Source: Solirubrobacteraceae bacterium (GTDB lineage Bacteria; Actinomycetota; Thermoleophilia; Solirubrobacterales; Solirubrobacteraceae). Taken from it: a stretch of DNA of 64,000 nt. Positions 33,866 through 42,902 of this stretch are shown piece after piece (the stretch's first letter is position 1; each line of letters starts with the position of its first letter). The stretch spans positions 136,659 through 200,658 of the forward strand of contig JAUJOT010000009.1 in NCBI GenBank assembly GCA_030447505.1, in the 5' to 3' direction. The position numbers and the translations under genes were made by a program. A model generated the notes under the pieces. It had not been told where the DNA came from. It worked only from the letters and a program-made list of their open reading frames with translations, and ran no database searches.

Positions 33866-34753
33866 ATGCCGAGGTCGATCTGGACCGGTGCGATCTCCTT
33901 CGGGCTCGTCACCGTGCCCGTCAAGATGTACTCCGCGGTGTCGCGCAAGACCGTGCGCTTCCACCAGCTCAACAAGGAAACCGGGGTGCGCATCCAGCAG
34001 AAGCGCGTCGATCCGACGACCGGTGACGAGGTCCGCTACGAGGACATCGTGAAGGGCTACGAGCTGACGCCCGACCAGTACGTGGTCGTCGAGCCCGGCG
34101 AGCTCGACGCGCTCGACCCCAAGAAGACGAAGTCGATCGAGATCGAGGACTTCGTCGCGCTCGACGAGATCGACCCGATCTACTTCGACCATCCGTACTA
34201 CCTCGCCCCGGGCGCGGGCGGCTCGAAGCCCTACCGGCTGCTGCTCGAGGCGATGCGCGAGACCGGTCGCGTCGCGATCGCCAACGTCGTTATCCGCTCC
34301 AAGCAGCAGCTCGTCGCGGTCCGCCCGATGGGCGAGAACGTGCTCGCCATGTCGACGATGGTCTATCCCGACGAGGTCGTCGACGCGTCGTCGATCGACG
34401 AGCTCGGCGCGGTCGAGGAGGTCGAGGTCAACGCGCGCGAGCTCGACATCGCCAAGCAGCTCGTCAACTCGCTGGCCGGGCCGTTCGATGCCGGCAAGTA
34501 CCGCGACACGTACCGCGAGGAGGTCCTCGCGCTCGTCGAGCGCAAGGCCGCCGGCAGGGAGATCGCCGTGCAGCCGTCGGCCGACGAGGACGTGGCCGCG
34601 GTGCCCGACCTGATGTCGGCGCTGAAGGCGAGCCTCGACGCCGTCAAGGCGCGCGACGCCAACGGCGGCGCACAGCAGTCGACGAAGACGGTGCCGGCCA
34701 AGAAGCCCCCGGCGAAGAAGCCGAGCGCCAAGAAGACCGCCTCCAAGCGTTAG
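33866..34753 (+). CDS. ku: Non-homologous end-joining protein Ku
   Basis: 295 aa, begins MPRSIWTGAISFGLVTVPVK as in bacterial Ku; forms a ring homodimer on DNA ends and recruits LigD. The tail is Lys/Ala/Pro-rich (KKPPAKKPSAKKTASKR), as in Ku forms with extended DNA-binding tails. The start at 33866 is fixed by homology and the -10 box. No ligD lies in the window. Followed by topoisomerase IB. Confidence 0.96.
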   Translation: MPRSIWTGAISFGLVTVPVKMYSAVSRKTVRFHQLNKETGVRIQQKRVDPTTGDEVRYEDIVKGYELTPDQYVVVEPGELDALDPKKTKSIEIEDFVALDEIDPIYFDHPYYLAPGAGGSKPYRLLLEAMRETGRVAIANVVIRSKQQLVAVRPMGENVLAMSTMVYPDEVVDASSIDELGAVEEVEVNARELDIAKQLVNSLAGPFDAGKYRDTYREEVLALVERKAAGREIAVQPSADEDVAAVPDLMSALKASLDAVKARDANGGAQQSTKTVPAKKPPAKKPSAKKTASKR

Positions 34754-34790
34754 ACGCCCGGGCGGCGCTGGGTAGCAAGCGTCGGCGCCG

Positions 34791-35825
34791 ATGGCCACTG
34801 CTGCCGCCACCCCCACCCGCCCGCGGCGCCTGCGCCGCTCGAACCTGAGCGCGCCCGGCTACGCGCGACGGCGCTACGGCAAGGGCTTCGTCTACCGCGA
34901 CGCCGCGGGCGAGCGGATCACCGACGCCGAGACGATCGCGCGGATCACGTCGCTCGTCATCCCGCCGGCGTGGAAGGACGTCTGGGTCTCGCCCGACCCG
35001 TTCGGCCACATCCAGGCGACCGGGGTCGATGCGCGCGGCCGCAAGCAGTACCTCTATCACCCGCGCTGGCGCGAGCGCCGCGACCAGGAGAAGTTCGACG
35101 ACATGGTCGAGTTCGCGCGCTCGCTGCCGGCGCTGCGCTCGGTCGTCGAACAGGACATCGCGCTCGGCGACATGTCGCGCGAGCAGGTGCTCGCGTGCGC
35201 CGCGCGGCTGCTGGACCGCGGCTTCTTCCGGATCGGCTCCGAGGAGTACGCCGTCAGCAACGAGACCTACGGCCTGGCGACGATGCTCAAGAGCCACGTC
35301 ACGCTGGACGGCGAGACGATCTGCTTCGACTACACCGCCAAGGAGAGCAAGCGTCGCATCCAGGCGATCGTCGACCCGGAGGTCGCCGACATCGTCGGGA
35401 CCCTCAAGCGCCGCCGCGGCGGCGGCGAGGAGCTGCTGGCCTACAAGTGCGAAGGCCGCTGGTACGACGTGCGCTCACCCGACATCAACGCCTACCTCAA
35501 GGCCGCGACGGGGCGCGACATCTCGGCCAAGGACTTCCGCACGTGGGGTGCGACCGTGCTGGCCGCCGTCGGGCTTGCGGTCAATCAGCCCCAGAAGCTC
35601 ACCCCGACGGCGCGCAAGCGCGCGATCATGCGCGCGGTCAAGGAGGTCGCGTTCTACCTCGGCAACACCCCGACCGTCGCGCGCAACTCCTACATCGACC
35701 CGCGCATCTTCGACCGCTACAGCGACGGGCAGACGATCCGGCTCGAGCTGATCGGCGCCGAGCCCGACGCGACGGCGATCCAGGGGCCGGTCGAGGAGGC
35801 GGTGCTGGAGCTGCTGGAGGAGTGA
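34791..35825 (+). CDS. DNA topoisomerase IB (poxvirus-like)
   Basis: 344 aa. Contains the conserved VIPPAWKDVWVSPDPFGHIQ region, KRRIQAIVDPEV, the catalytic-domain segments DFRTWGATV, and the Tyr nucleophile in RNSYIDPRIFD. It relaxes supercoils by forming a 3'-phosphotyrosine intermediate. 37 nt after ku; the two may be co-transcribed. Confidence 0.93.
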   Translation: MATAAATPTRPRRLRRSNLSAPGYARRRYGKGFVYRDAAGERITDAETIARITSLVIPPAWKDVWVSPDPFGHIQATGVDARGRKQYLYHPRWRERRDQEKFDDMVEFARSLPALRSVVEQDIALGDMSREQVLACAARLLDRGFFRIGSEEYAVSNETYGLATMLKSHVTLDGETICFDYTAKESKRRIQAIVDPEVADIVGTLKRRRGGGEELLAYKCEGRWYDVRSPDINAYLKAATGRDISAKDFRTWGATVLAAVGLAVNQPQKLTPTARKRAIMRAVKEVAFYLGNTPTVARNSYIDPRIFDRYSDGQTIRLELIGAEPDATAIQGPVEEAVLELLEE

Positions 35826-35835
35826 GCCTCAGGCC

Positions 35836-36207
35836 CTAGCCTGCTCCATCGCGCGAGGGATCGACGGCGTCGACCGCCTCCTCGCGCGTCGCGACGATCG
35901 TGAAGATCTGATCGAGGCCGGTGATCTCGAACGTCTTGGAGATGTTCTCGTCGATGTTGACGATCGCCAGCGCGCCGTCGCGCGAGCGCAGCCGCTTGAC
36001 CGCGCCGATCAGCACGCCGAGCGCCGTCGAGTCCAGGAACGTCGTGTCGGTGAGGTCGACGATGATCCGGACGCGGCCGGCCTCGATCGACTGGGCCAGC
36101 ACCTGCTTGAGCTCCGGCGCTGTGAAGAGGTCGATCTCGCCGCGCACCGCGAGCACGTGACGCTGATCGTCGATCGGCTGCTCGGTGATCGCGAACTCAG
36201 GTGACAT
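35836..36207 (-). CDS. STAS-domain anti-sigma factor antagonist (RsbV-like)
   Basis: 123 aa from ATG 36207 (MSPEFAITEQPIDDQRH). STAS core VRGEIDLFTAPELKQVL; phosphorylatable Ser in TTFLDSTALGVLIGA; ITGLDQIFTI. The unphosphorylated form captures the anti-sigma factor and frees the sigma factor. Third gene of a three-gene unit whose first gene is the RsbW-like kinase; overlaps the middle gene by 11 nt. Confidence 0.92.
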   Translation of the reverse strand: MSPEFAITEQPIDDQRHVLAVRGEIDLFTAPELKQVLAQSIEAGRVRIIVDLTDTTFLDSTALGVLIGAVKRLRSRDGALAIVNIDENISKTFEITGLDQIFTIVATREEAVDAVDPSRDGAG

Positions 36208-36637
36208 CGCTCTCCATCCTGTCGATCGTGGGCGGGTGCTGGGCAAGGAAGTCGAGCCGGATGAGCAGGTACTCGTCGCCCTCGGATTCCAGGGGCTCGA
36301 GCTCGTCCGCTACCCGCTCGAGCACGTTTCCGACGCCGGGAAGCGCCGCGGACGCGACGAGGTCGGCGGCGCCGCCCTCACGCAGAGGGCCGATCTGCAG
36401 CTCGACGCAGCCGAATCGGGCGACGATCTGGGCGCAGATGCGGCCGTCGTCGCTGAACGAGCCGGCCTTCGCGGCGACTGCGTCGGCGACGAGCAGCGCA
36501 TCGTCGAGCCGGTCGATCGGGCAGTCCGCACGGGCGGCGAGCATGCCGACGACGCGGCCGAGCACGGGAGCGCTGAGCGGGCCGCTCGCGACGCCGACCC
36601 AGGCCTCGTTGAAGACAGGCTCAGCGGCAGGGCTCAC
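36197..36637 (-). CDS. Degenerate RsbW-like protein
   Basis: 146 aa. Length, position and the pattern LDDALLVADAVAAKAG...VELQIGPLREGGAADLV follow the anti-sigma HATPase family. However the N-box Asn and the DxGxG ATP motif are absent, so it probably does not bind ATP. It may be a pseudokinase partner in the partner-switching module. It overlaps both neighbours (ATGA with rsbW, 11 nt with rsbV). Confidence 0.6.
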   Translation of the reverse strand: MSPAAEPVFNEAWVGVASGPLSAPVLGRVVGMLAARADCPIDRLDDALLVADAVAAKAGSFSDDGRICAQIVARFGCVELQIGPLREGGAADLVASAALPGVGNVLERVADELEPLESEGDEYLLIRLDFLAQHPPTIDRMESDVT

Positions 36638-37095
36638 TGCGCGTCACGCTCCTCGTCGAGACGGAACGTCATCCGGACCTCTGTGTGCTCGCCGTTGTCC
36701 TTGCCGAGCTCCAGCGACTCGGCGAGCGTCGCGATGAGCGGCAGCCCGAGGCCGAGGCCGGGTGAGTCGGGCCGCGGCACGATGCCGCGGCCGTTGTCGC
36801 GGATGACGACCGTCATGCGCTCGTCGTCGATGCTCGCATCAACCTCGAGGTTGCCCTCCTCGCCGTCCTCGTAGGCGTGGATGACGACGTTCGTGCACGC
36901 CTCGGTGATCGCGAGCTTGATGTCGGCGAGCGTCTGCTCGTCGACGCTGAGCGCCTCGGCAAAGCCGCCGAAGGCGTGCCGAACGACGGCGACGTTCTCG
37001 GCGCGGGCCGGCAGCTTGAGCTCAAGGTCGGGCGTAGCGGGTCACCCCTTGGATGATGTGGACGGAACGGCTCCGTCCGAGCCGTCATCGGCCAT
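36634..37095 (-). pseudogene. RsbW-like anti-sigma serine kinase with an in-frame stop
   Basis: The conserved part (DLELKLPARAENVAVV onward) has the N-box ITEACTNVVIHAY and G1 box IRDNGRGI, then GLGLGLPLIATL. It should bind and inhibit a SigB-type sigma factor and phosphorylate RsbV. The only in-frame ATG (37095, MADDGSDGAVPSTSSKG) is separated by a TGA at 37044-37042. No ATG, GTG or TTG start lies between that TGA and the conserved core. A GTG at 37045 would fit if one C in the following CCC were extra. So there is either a nonsense change (CGA or TGG to TGA), a 1-nt indel, or a rare start. Confidence 0.7.
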
Positions 37096-37241
37096 GGTGC
37101 CCGTGCGGATCGCGTTTCACTCTCGTCCCTCCGCGCGAACTTGGGTATCTGCGCATCCGCGCTGACGCGCGCCGCACGATAGAGGCCCCCCGCGAGCGAT
37201 CAGTTGAGCCGAGCTGCTGCGATTCGCCGAGTGCCGGCGAC

Positions 37242-38210
37242 TCAGATCTGCACGTCGAGGGCACGCGCGAGCGCGGGTCTGTCCGCGCGCGCTCCGAGGC
37301 CCGCGAGCAGCACCATCCGCGCGGCCTGCGCCGACAGCCCGGCGGCCGGCAACGCGCCGCTGGCGCGCAGATCGCCCTCGCCGCCGACGAAGCCGTACGT
37401 CGCGTGCAGCAGCACCCCGCGCTCGGGCCGGACCGTGAGCGCGACCGGCACCGCGGCCGCCGCCTCGCGCAGCGCCGCGAGCACCGGCGGGGCGACGTGT
37501 CCGGCGCCGAGCGCGACGAAGACGATCGCGTCGGCGCCGTCGCGCAGCGCCGCCCGCAGCCCGCTGCCGTCGTCGCCGAGGTAGGTCGGCACGATCGGCA
37601 CGTGCCCGTCCAGCGCGTCGGGCACGGGCAGCGGCTCGGCCGGGCGCACCGGCCGCGCCGCAACCCGGACGCGGCCTTCGGCGACCGTGCCGACCGGGCC
37701 CGTCGCCGGCGAGCCGAACGCGGCGGGGGAGATCGACGAGACCTTGCGCACCGCGCGCGCCGCGTGCAGCTCGCCCGCGAAGGCGACGAGCGCGCCGAGC
37801 CCCTCGGCCTGCGACGCGCCGGCGGCCGCGACCGCGTCGAGCAGGTTGGCCGGGCCGTCGGCGCCCGCGGCGCTCGACGGCCGGATCGCGCCCGTCACGA
37901 CGATCGGCTCGCTGCCTGCGTGCAGGACGTCGCAGAGCACGGCCGTCTCCTCCAGCGTGTCCGTGCCGTGCGTGATGACCACGCCGCGCCCGGCCGCGGT
38001 CTCGTCCAGCGCAGCGCGGGCGATCGCGAGCGCGTCGGCGGCGCTGACGTGCGCGCCGGGCAGCGCGGCGACCGAGCGGGCGCGCAGCCCCGCGACGCCG
38101 GCGAGCTGCGGGACCGCGGCCAGCAGCGCGTCGGCGTCGAGCGCCGGCGTCGCGCGGGCACCGGCCATCGCGATCGTGCCGCCCGTCGTGATCACGGTGA
38201 CGCCTCGCAT
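37242..38210 (-). CDS. L-asparaginase
   Basis: 322 aa amidohydrolase, asparagine to aspartate and ammonia. First catalytic Thr in TTGGTIAM, second in THGTDTLEETA, substrate loop GAIRPSSAAGADGPANL. Start ATG 38210 (MRGVTVITTGG). Upstream of and divergent from gltB, consistent with nitrogen metabolism. Confidence 0.92.
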   Translation of the reverse strand: MRGVTVITTGGTIAMAGARATPALDADALLAAVPQLAGVAGLRARSVAALPGAHVSAADALAIARAALDETAAGRGVVITHGTDTLEETAVLCDVLHAGSEPIVVTGAIRPSSAAGADGPANLLDAVAAAGASQAEGLGALVAFAGELHAARAVRKVSSISPAAFGSPATGPVGTVAEGRVRVAARPVRPAEPLPVPDALDGHVPIVPTYLGDDGSGLRAALRDGADAIVFVALGAGHVAPPVLAALREAAAAVPVALTVRPERGVLLHATYGFVGGEGDLRASGALPAAGLSAQAARMVLLAGLGARADRPALARALDVQI

Positions 38211-38288
38211 CAAGAGGGATTCGGCGCCGAGCCGCTGCTACCCTTGTTGCGCCGCCTCACAGTGCCGGCACGCCTTGGAGGCACTCCT

Positions 38289-41200
38289 ATGAGCATGAAG
38301 ACCCTGCCGTCACAGACCGCCGGCCTCTACGACCCGCGCTACGAGCACGATGCATGCGGCGTGGCGCTCGTCGCCCGGCTCGACAACGTCCCCTCGCACG
38401 AGGTCGTCGAGAAGGGCCTGCAGGCCGTCGAGAACCTCGAGCACCGCGGGGCCACGGGCGCCGACTCGCGCACCGGCGACGGCGCCGGGATGCTCCTGCA
38501 GATGCCCGACGCGTTCTTCCGCGCGGTCGTCGACTTCGAGCTGCCCGACCGCGGCCGCTACGGCGTCGCCGTCTGCTTCCTGCCGACAGACGAGGGGCGA
38601 CGCCACAAGCTCGAGGCGCTGCTCGAGCTCAACGTCCGCGTCGAGGGACAGCGCGTGCTCGGCTGGCGCGACATCCCGGTCGACACCGACCACGTCGGCA
38701 GGACCGCCGACGAGACGCGCCCGGTCATGCGCCAGCTCGTCGTCGAGGCCGGCGCGGGCTTCGAGAACAACCAGGATGCCTTCGAGCGCAAGCTCTACGT
38801 GATCCGCCGCATCTGCGAGCTCGCCGCCGGCCCGGACCTCTACATCGCCTCGTTCTCCTCGCGCACGATCGTCTACAAGGGGATGCTCGTCCCCGACCAG
38901 CTGCGCGGCTTCTTTCCCGACCTGAGCCACCCGAAGATGGCGAGCGCGATGGCGCTCGTGCACTCGCGCTTCTCGACGAACACCTTCCCGAGCTGGCCGC
39001 TCGCGCACCCCTACCGCGTGATCGCCCACAACGGCGAGATCAACACGCTGATGGGCAACGTCAACTGGATGCGCGCGCGCGAGTCGCAGCTCGCGTCGCG
39101 GCTCTTCGGCCTGGACCTGCAGAAGATCATGCCGATCGTCGTGCCCGGCAACTCCGACACGGCGACGTTCGACAACGTGCTCGAGCTGCTGATGCTCGCG
39201 GGCCGCTCGCTGCCGCACGCGATCATGATGATGATCCCCGAGGCCTACGGCGATCGCGACGACCTGCCGGACCACCTCAAGGGCTTCTACGCCTTCCACT
39301 CCTGCCTGATGGAGCCGTGGGACGGCCCCGCCGCGGTCGCCTTCACGGACGGCTCGATCGTCGGCGCGACGCTTGACCGCAACGGCCTGCGCCCCGGGCG
39401 CTGGCTCGAGACGCACGACGGGCTCGTCGTGCTCGGATCGGAGGCCGGCCTGCTGCCGATCAAGACCGAGGAGGTCAAGCGCCTCGGCCGCCTGCAGCCG
39501 GGCAAGCTGTTCCTCGTCGACCTCGAGCGCCACCGCATCGTCGAGGACGAGGAGGTCAAGCACGAGGTCGCCACGCAGCGCCCCTACGGCGAGTGGTTCG
39601 ACAGCAACACCGTCCACTTCGACGACCTCGCCGAGGCGCACATCACGCTGACCGGCCTGCAGCCGACGCGTCTGCGGCAGCTCGCCTTCGGCTACACGCA
39701 GGAGGATCTGCGCGTGCTGATCGCCCCGATGGCGGCCAGCGGCGCCGAGCCGATCGGCTCGATGGGCAACGACAACGCGCTCGCCGTCCTGTCCGACCGC
39801 CGGCCGCCGCTGTTCAGCTACTTCAAGCAGCTCTTCGCGCAGGTCACCAACCCGCCGATCGACCCGATCCGCGAGTCGATCGTCATGTCGCTGGCGACCG
39901 CCATCGGCGGCGAGAAGAACCTCCTCACCGAGACGCCCGAGCACGCCCACAAGCTCATCCTCGACCAGCCGATCCTGCGCAACCACGAGCTCGAGACGCT
40001 GCGCATGGTGCACGACGAGATCTTCCGCGCGCACACGCTCGACATCACGTGGCCGATCGACGACGGGCCCGGCGCGATGAAGGCGGCGCTGGCCAAGCTG
40101 CAGGACGACGCGCACGACGCCGTCGCCGCCGGCGTGAGCGTGCTGATCCTGTCCGACCGCCAGCTCGGCCCGCAGCGCGTAGCGATCCCGTCGCTGCTCG
40201 CGGTCGCCGCGGTCCACGAGCACCTCGTGCGCGAGGGCACGCGCCTGCGCACCGGCCTCGTGCTCGAGTCCGGCGAGCCGCGCGAGGTCCACCACATGGC
40301 GACGCTGATCGGCTACGGCTGCGAGGCGATCAACCCCTACCTGCTGCTCGACACCGTCGACGAGATGGTCGCCGAGGGCCGCATTCCGGGGGTGGACAAC
40401 GCCGACAAGGCCGAGCGCAACGTCGTTAAGGCGATCGGCAAGGGGCTGCTGAAGACGATCTCCAAGATGGGGATCTCGACGACGCAGTCCTACTGCGGCG
40501 CGCAGATCTTCGAAGCCGTCGGCCTCGAGCGCGACCTCGTCGATCGCCACTTCACCGGCACCGCGTCGCGGATCGGCGGCATCGGCAGCGACGTCCTGGC
40601 GCGCGAGACGCTCGACCGCCACGCCGAGGCCTATCCCGCCGACCACGAGCGGCTGCTTCCCGTCGGCGGCATCTACGCCTGGCGGCGCGACGGCGAGCAC
40701 CACATGTGGAACCCGGAGACGATCTCGCTGCTGCAGCACGCGGTCCGCTCGGCGAACGGCAACGCGCAGCAGAAGTACGACGAGTACTCCAGGCTCGTCA
40801 ACGACGACGCGTCCCGCAGGGCGACCCTGCGCGGCCTGATGAGCTTCAGGACCGAGGGCGTCGACCCCGTCCCGCTCGACGAGGTCGAGCCCGCCAAGGA
40901 GATCGTCAAGCGCTTTGCGACCGGCGCGATGTCGCTGGGCTCGATCTCGCGCGAGTCGCACGAGACGCTCGCGATCGCGATGAACCGCCTCGGCGGCAAG
41001 TCCAACACCGGCGAGGGCGGTGAGGATCCCGTCCGCTTCACGCCCGACGACAACGGCGATCTGCGCCGCTCGGCGATCAAGCAGGTCGCCAGCGGGCGCT
41101 TCGGCGTGACGATCCACTACCTCGTCAACTCCGACCAGCTGCAGATCAAGATGGCCCAGGGCGCCAAGCCCGGCGAGGGCGGTCAGCTGCCCGGCCACAA

Positions 41201-42896
41201 GGTCGACGCCTACATCGGCGGCGTGCGTCACACGACGCCCGGCGTGGGCCTGATCTCGCCGCCGCCGCACCACGACATCTACTCGATCGAGGATCTCAAG
41301 CAGCTCATCTACGACCTGCGCTGCGCCAATCCGCGCGCGCACGTGTCGGTCAAGCTCGTCTCCGAGGTCGGCGTCGGCACCGTCGCCGCCGGCGTCGCGA
41401 AGGCCAACGCCGACCACGTCCTCATCTCCGGACATGACGGCGGCACCGGCGCCTCGCCGCTGAGCTCGATCCAGGCGGCCGGCGTGCCGTGGGAGATCGG
41501 CCTCGCCGAAACCCAGCAGACGCTGCTGCGCAACGACCTGCGCTCGCGCATCATCGTGCAGACCGACGGCCAGCTGAAGACGGGTCGCGACGTCGCGATC
41601 GCCGCGATGCTCGGCGCCGACGAGATGGGCTTCTCGACCGCGCCGCTGATCGCGGCGGGCTGCATCATGATGCGCGCCTGCCACCTGAACACCTGCCCGG
41701 TCGGGATCGCCACCCAGGACCCCGAGCTGCGCAAGCGCTTCAAGGGCACCCCCGAGCACATCGTCAACTACTTCTTCTTCGTCGCGGAAGAGGTGCGCGA
41801 GATCATGGCCTCGCTGGGGATCCGCTCGATCGACGAGCTGATCGGCCGCACCGACCTGCTCGTGCAGGACAAGGCGATCGCGCACTGGAAGGCGCGCGGC
41901 GTCGATCTGACGAACATCCTCGCGATGCCGGCGCTGCCCGACGACGCTGCGCGCCGCTGCGTGCGCCCGCAGGAGCCGGTCCTCGACGACGCGCTGGACT
42001 GGGAGCTCGTCGATGCGTCGGCGGCCGCGCTCGACGACGCAACGCCGGTCAGGATCGAGCGCGAGATCCGCAACGTCAACCGCTGCGTCGGCGGCATCCT
42101 CTCGAGCACGATCACCAGGCGCCACGGCGCCGAGGGCCTGCCCAGCGGTTCGATCAGCGTCGGGTTCCGCGGCTCGGCGGGGCAGTCGTTCGGCGGCTGG
42201 CTGGCGCCCGGCGTCGAGTTCGAGCTGCGCGGCGACGCCAACGACTACACCGGCAAGGGCCTGTCCGGCGGGACGTTGGCGATCCTGCCGCCCGACGCCG
42301 CCACGTACCGCGCCGAGGAGAACGTGATCATCGGCAACACGGTCCTGTACGGCGCGACGAGCGGCAAGATGTTCGCGCGCGGGCTCGCGGGCGAGCGCTT
42401 CGCCGTGCGCAACTCGGGCGCGAGCGCCGTCATCGAGGGCGTCGGCGACCACGGCTGTGAGTACATGACCGGCGGGCGCGTCGTCGTGCTCGGCCCGACG
42501 GGGCGCAACTTCGCGGCGGGCATGAGCGGCGGCCTGGCGTTCGTGCTCGACGAGGACGGAACGTTCGCCGGGCGCGTGAACCCCGAGATGACCGACCAGC
42601 TCGAGGAGCTCGACGAGGGCGACGCGATCGAGCTGCGCGCGCTTGTCGCCGAGCACGTCGAGCGCACCGACTCGCCGGTCGGCAGGCGCGTGCTCGACGA
42701 GTGGGACGAACTGCTGCCGCGCTTCGTGAAGATCTACCCGACCGACTACAAGCGCGTGCTCGCCGAGCGCGCCGCTGCCGAGGGCGCCGCGTCCAACGGC
42801 GGCGGGCCCGGTTCGCCCCCGCGTGCCGACGAGTTCAAGCACGAGGTCGTCGACGTCGTCGGCGCTCCGCACACGCGCAAGGGCGACGGGGAGTAG
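38289..42896 (+). CDS. gltB: Glutamate synthase large subunit
   Basis: 1535 aa. A 22-residue propeptide ends at HDA before the N-terminal nucleophile Cys23 (CGVALVARL) of the class II glutaminase domain. Central and FMN domains follow, with GEGGEDPVRF, SDQLQIKMAQGAKPGEGG, SGHDGGTGASPLSSI, and the 3Fe-4S cysteines in CHLNTCPVGIATQDP. A C-terminal GXGXG beta-helix domain ends it. It makes glutamate from glutamine and 2-oxoglutarate. Good ribosome site (GGAGG, 7 nt before ATG). Operon with gltD, 6 nt gap. Confidence 0.97.
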   Translation: MSMKTLPSQTAGLYDPRYEHDACGVALVARLDNVPSHEVVEKGLQAVENLEHRGATGADSRTGDGAGMLLQMPDAFFRAVVDFELPDRGRYGVAVCFLPTDEGRRHKLEALLELNVRVEGQRVLGWRDIPVDTDHVGRTADETRPVMRQLVVEAGAGFENNQDAFERKLYVIRRICELAAGPDLYIASFSSRTIVYKGMLVPDQLRGFFPDLSHPKMASAMALVHSRFSTNTFPSWPLAHPYRVIAHNGEINTLMGNVNWMRARESQLASRLFGLDLQKIMPIVVPGNSDTATFDNVLELLMLAGRSLPHAIMMMIPEAYGDRDDLPDHLKGFYAFHSCLMEPWDGPAAVAFTDGSIVGATLDRNGLRPGRWLETHDGLVVLGSEAGLLPIKTEEVKRLGRLQPGKLFLVDLERHRIVEDEEVKHEVATQRPYGEWFDSNTVHFDDLAEAHITLTGLQPTRLRQLAFGYTQEDLRVLIAPMAASGAEPIGSMGNDNALAVLSDRRPPLFSYFKQLFAQVTNPPIDPIRESIVMSLATAIGGEKNLLTETPEHAHKLILDQPILRNHELETLRMVHDEIFRAHTLDITWPIDDGPGAMKAALAKLQDDAHDAVAAGVSVLILSDRQLGPQRVAIPSLLAVAAVHEHLVREGTRLRTGLVLESGEPREVHHMATLIGYGCEAINPYLLLDTVDEMVAEGRIPGVDNADKAERNVVKAIGKGLLKTISKMGISTTQSYCGAQIFEAVGLERDLVDRHFTGTASRIGGIGSDVLARETLDRHAEAYPADHERLLPVGGIYAWRRDGEHHMWNPETISLLQHAVRSANGNAQQKYDEYSRLVNDDASRRATLRGLMSFRTEGVDPVPLDEVEPAKEIVKRFATGAMSLGSISRESHETLAIAMNRLGGKSNTGEGGEDPVRFTPDDNGDLRRSAIKQVASGRFGVTIHYLVNSDQLQIKMAQGAKPGEGGQLPGHKVDAYIGGVRHTTPGVGLISPPPHHDIYSIEDLKQLIYDLRCANPRAHVSVKLVSEVGVGTVAAGVAKANADHVLISGHDGGTGASPLSSIQAAGVPWEIGLAETQQTLLRNDLRSRIIVQTDGQLKTGRDVAIAAMLGADEMGFSTAPLIAAGCIMMRACHLNTCPVGIATQDPELRKRFKGTPEHIVNYFFFVAEEVREIMASLGIRSIDELIGRTDLLVQDKAIAHWKARGVDLTNILAMPALPDDAARRCVRPQEPVLDDALDWELVDASAAALDDATPVRIEREIRNVNRCVGGILSSTITRRHGAEGLPSGSISVGFRGSAGQSFGGWLAPGVEFELRGDANDYTGKGLSGGTLAILPPDAATYRAEENVIIGNTVLYGATSGKMFARGLAGERFAVRNSGASAVIEGVGDHGCEYMTGGRVVVLGPTGRNFAAGMSGGLAFVLDEDGTFAGRVNPEMTDQLEELDEGDAIELRALVAEHVERTDSPVGRRVLDEWDELLPRFVKIYPTDYKRVLAERAAAEGAASNGGGPGSPPRADEFKHEVVDVVGAPHTRKGDGE

Positions 42897-42902
42897 CAGA
42901 CG

